Shown piece after piece: positions 62,802-64,000 of a stretch of DNA of 64,000 nt (position 1 is the first letter of the stretch; each line of letters begins with the position of its first letter). Under the pieces are notes generated by a model. The model was not told where the DNA came from. It saw only the letters and a list, made by a program, of their open reading frames with translations, and ran no database searches. A program made the position numbers and the translations under genes. Source of the DNA: Bacillus sp. ISL-51 (GTDB lineage: Bacteria > Bacillota > Bacilli > Bacillales > Bacillaceae); the NCBI RefSeq assembly GCF_018613535.1, contig NZ_JAGGQB010000012.1:1-64000 (forward strand). The letters run 5' to 3'.

Positions 62802-64000
62802 GTGAGCACAATTCAGGAAAAGGTCAGAAGCCGACAAAAGAAAACCATCGCCCTATTAAGAGAAAAACAAAATGCGGACGGCTCATGGTCGTTTTGTTTT
62901 GAAGGGCCGATTTTGACAAACGCCTTTTTGATCCTCCTTCTCACCTCTCTTGATGACAAAGATAAAGAGCTGATCGCAAAGGTTGCAAAAGGCATTCGTG
63001 CTAAACAGCGCCCGGACGGGACATTCACCAACTATCCAGATGAACGGGAAGGAAATGTGACGGCAACGGTGCAAGGGTATGTCGGCATGCTGGCTTCAGG
63101 CTTATATCGCCGGTCTGATGCGCATATGGTTCAGGCAGAGCGCTTTATCATATCAAAAGGCGGCTTGCGCGACGTTCATTTCATGACAAAGTGGATGCTT
63201 GCAGCAAGCGGTCTTTATCCATGGCCTGCACTGCATCTGCCATTATCTTTCCTAGTGATTCCCCCTTCCTTTCCGCTTCACTTTTACCAGTTCAGTACAT
63301 ACGCGCGTATCCATTTTGTTCCGATGGCCGTGACTCTTAACAAAAGATTCACGCTGAAAAATCCCAACGTCCCTTCCCTCGGGCATTTGGACCGGCATAT
63401 GACCAAAAATCCGTTTACATGGCTTCGGTCTGATCAAGAACAGGACCGAGATATGTCGTCTCTTTTGGCGCACTGGAAGCGTCTGTTACACATTCCGGCT
63501 TCTTTTCATCAGCTCGGCCTGCGGACGGCAAAAACGTATATGCTTGACCGGATTGAAGAAGACGGCACATTGTACAGTTATGCGAGCGCAACCATTTTTA
63601 TGGTATTCGGCCTGCTCGCTCTCGGTGTATCACGCCACTCCCCTGTTATCCGAAAAGCGCTGACCGGCACGAAGTCCTTATTAACAACATGCGACGGAAC
63701 GCCATACTTAGAAAATTCAACATCAACAGTATGGGACACGGCACTTACCAGCTATGCGCTCATCAAAAGCGGCATTTCTGAAAATGATCAGATGGTAACG
63801 TGCGCCGCCCGATTTTTACGTGAACACCAGCACACGAAAATAGCGGATTGGTCCGTTCACAATCCTCACGCGGAACCGGGAGGCTGGGGCTTTTCAAGAA
63901 TCAATACGAATAATCCTGATTGTGATGATACAGCCGCCGTGCTTAAAGCCATGCCGAGAAAGCTTTATCCTGCTTCATGGGAACGCGGACTGAGCTGGCT
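62802..64000 (+). CDS. sqhC: Squalene-hopene cyclase family: sporulene synthase (3' end missing)
   Basis: Partial gene leaving the window at the right edge; about 400 codons are seen of a usual 630 or so. The class II triterpene cyclase pattern is present: QNADGSW and GGWGFSR (QW-type repeats) and the catalytic acid motif DCDDTA near residue 375. B. subtilis SqhC cyclises tetraprenyl-beta-curcumene to sporulenes in spores. GTG 62802 follows AAGGAG by 10 nt. It lies downstream of dhaS, as in B. subtilis, where sodF comes next. Confidence 0.93.
   Translation, partial: MSTIQEKVRSRQKKTIALLREKQNADGSWSFCFEGPILTNAFLILLLTSLDDKDKELIAKVAKGIRAKQRPDGTFTNYPDEREGNVTATVQGYVGMLASGLYRRSDAHMVQAERFIISKGGLRDVHFMTKWMLAASGLYPWPALHLPLSFLVIPPSFPLHFYQFSTYARIHFVPMAVTLNKRFTLKNPNVPSLGHLDRHMTKNPFTWLRSDQEQDRDMSSLLAHWKRLLHIPASFHQLGLRTAKTYMLDRIEEDGTLYSYASATIFMVFGLLALGVSRHSPVIRKALTGTKSLLTTCDGTPYLENSTSTVWDTALTSYALIKSGISENDQMVTCAARFLREHQHTKIADWSVHNPHAEPGGWGFSRINTNNPDCDDTAAVLKAMPRKLYPASWERGLSW

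Overview
The window is chromosomal DNA from a Bacillus of the B. subtilis group, most likely the B. amyloliquefaciens/velezensis branch. Gene order follows the known B. subtilis backbone from the plipastatin/fengycin synthetase locus to sqhC: pps-dacC-galM-yoeA-iseA, tRNA-Arg-yoeC-yoeD, ggt, yogA-gltBA-gltC-proJH-rtp-yoxDCB, yoaBCD-yoaE, bsrF-csaA-yobQ, yobUVW-czrA-yocA-yozB-yocBCD, yocH-recQ-6S-2 RNA-azoR1-yocKLM-yozN-yocN-yozO-yozC-dhaS-sqhC. The proteins are close to, but not identical with, those I remember from B. subtilis. Two opposed RTP-type Ter sites next to rtp (about 25.0 kb) place the window in the replication terminus region. Names rest on remembered family sequences and synteny; no search was run.

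Layout. 1-6.9 kb: 5' end of a lipopeptide synthetase gene, a PBP4a/mutarotase pair, a MATE exporter and the autolysin inhibitor IseA. 7.0-8.7 kb: a wrecked effector-domain gene, tRNA-Arg(CCT), and an integrase/excisionase-like pair with two strong dyads. 8.9-15.1 kb: ggt, then a non-backbone block (MFS exporter, ArsR-type regulator and a LysR-ThrRS chimera) where a complete yofA is expected beside yogA. 15.2-27.2 kb: glutamate synthase and its regulator, osmostress proline synthesis, the replication terminus and yoxDCB. 27.2-33.2 kb: an AT-rich island with a MITE-like palindrome, a recombinase remnant and a two-component/ABC transporter module. 33.2-39.5 kb: the S-box operon yoaDCB with its SAM-I riboswitch, and yoaE. 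39.5-46.1 kb: accessory region with small genes, a Y-family polymerase remnant, two flavin enzymes, BsrF RNA, csaA, yobQ and a broken yoaZ. 46.1-64 kb: the yob/yoc backbone, without the des-desKR genes I would expect between yocD and yocH, ending inside sqhC.

The most unusual object is the gene at 12341-14005. The winged-helix DNA-binding half of a YofA-type LysR regulator is joined in frame, near residue 62, to an almost complete threonyl-tRNA synthetase catalytic and anticodon-binding core. The normal N1 domain and most of the editing domain are absent. It is followed directly by an ArsR repressor whose promoter contains a 20-bp perfect palindrome, and by an MFS exporter with a similar upstream site. 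An exporter, a duplicated drug target and a small regulator is a layout known from self-resistance to aminoacyl-tRNA synthetase inhibitors; that reading here is inference.

Other regulation visible in the DNA: WalR-type boxes before iseA (inhibitor) and yocH (hydrolase), a GltC dyad, a SAM-I riboswitch, a sigma-B promoter before yocK, a proHJ promoter, and two small RNAs (BsrF and 6S-2) identified by position, promoter, fold and terminator.
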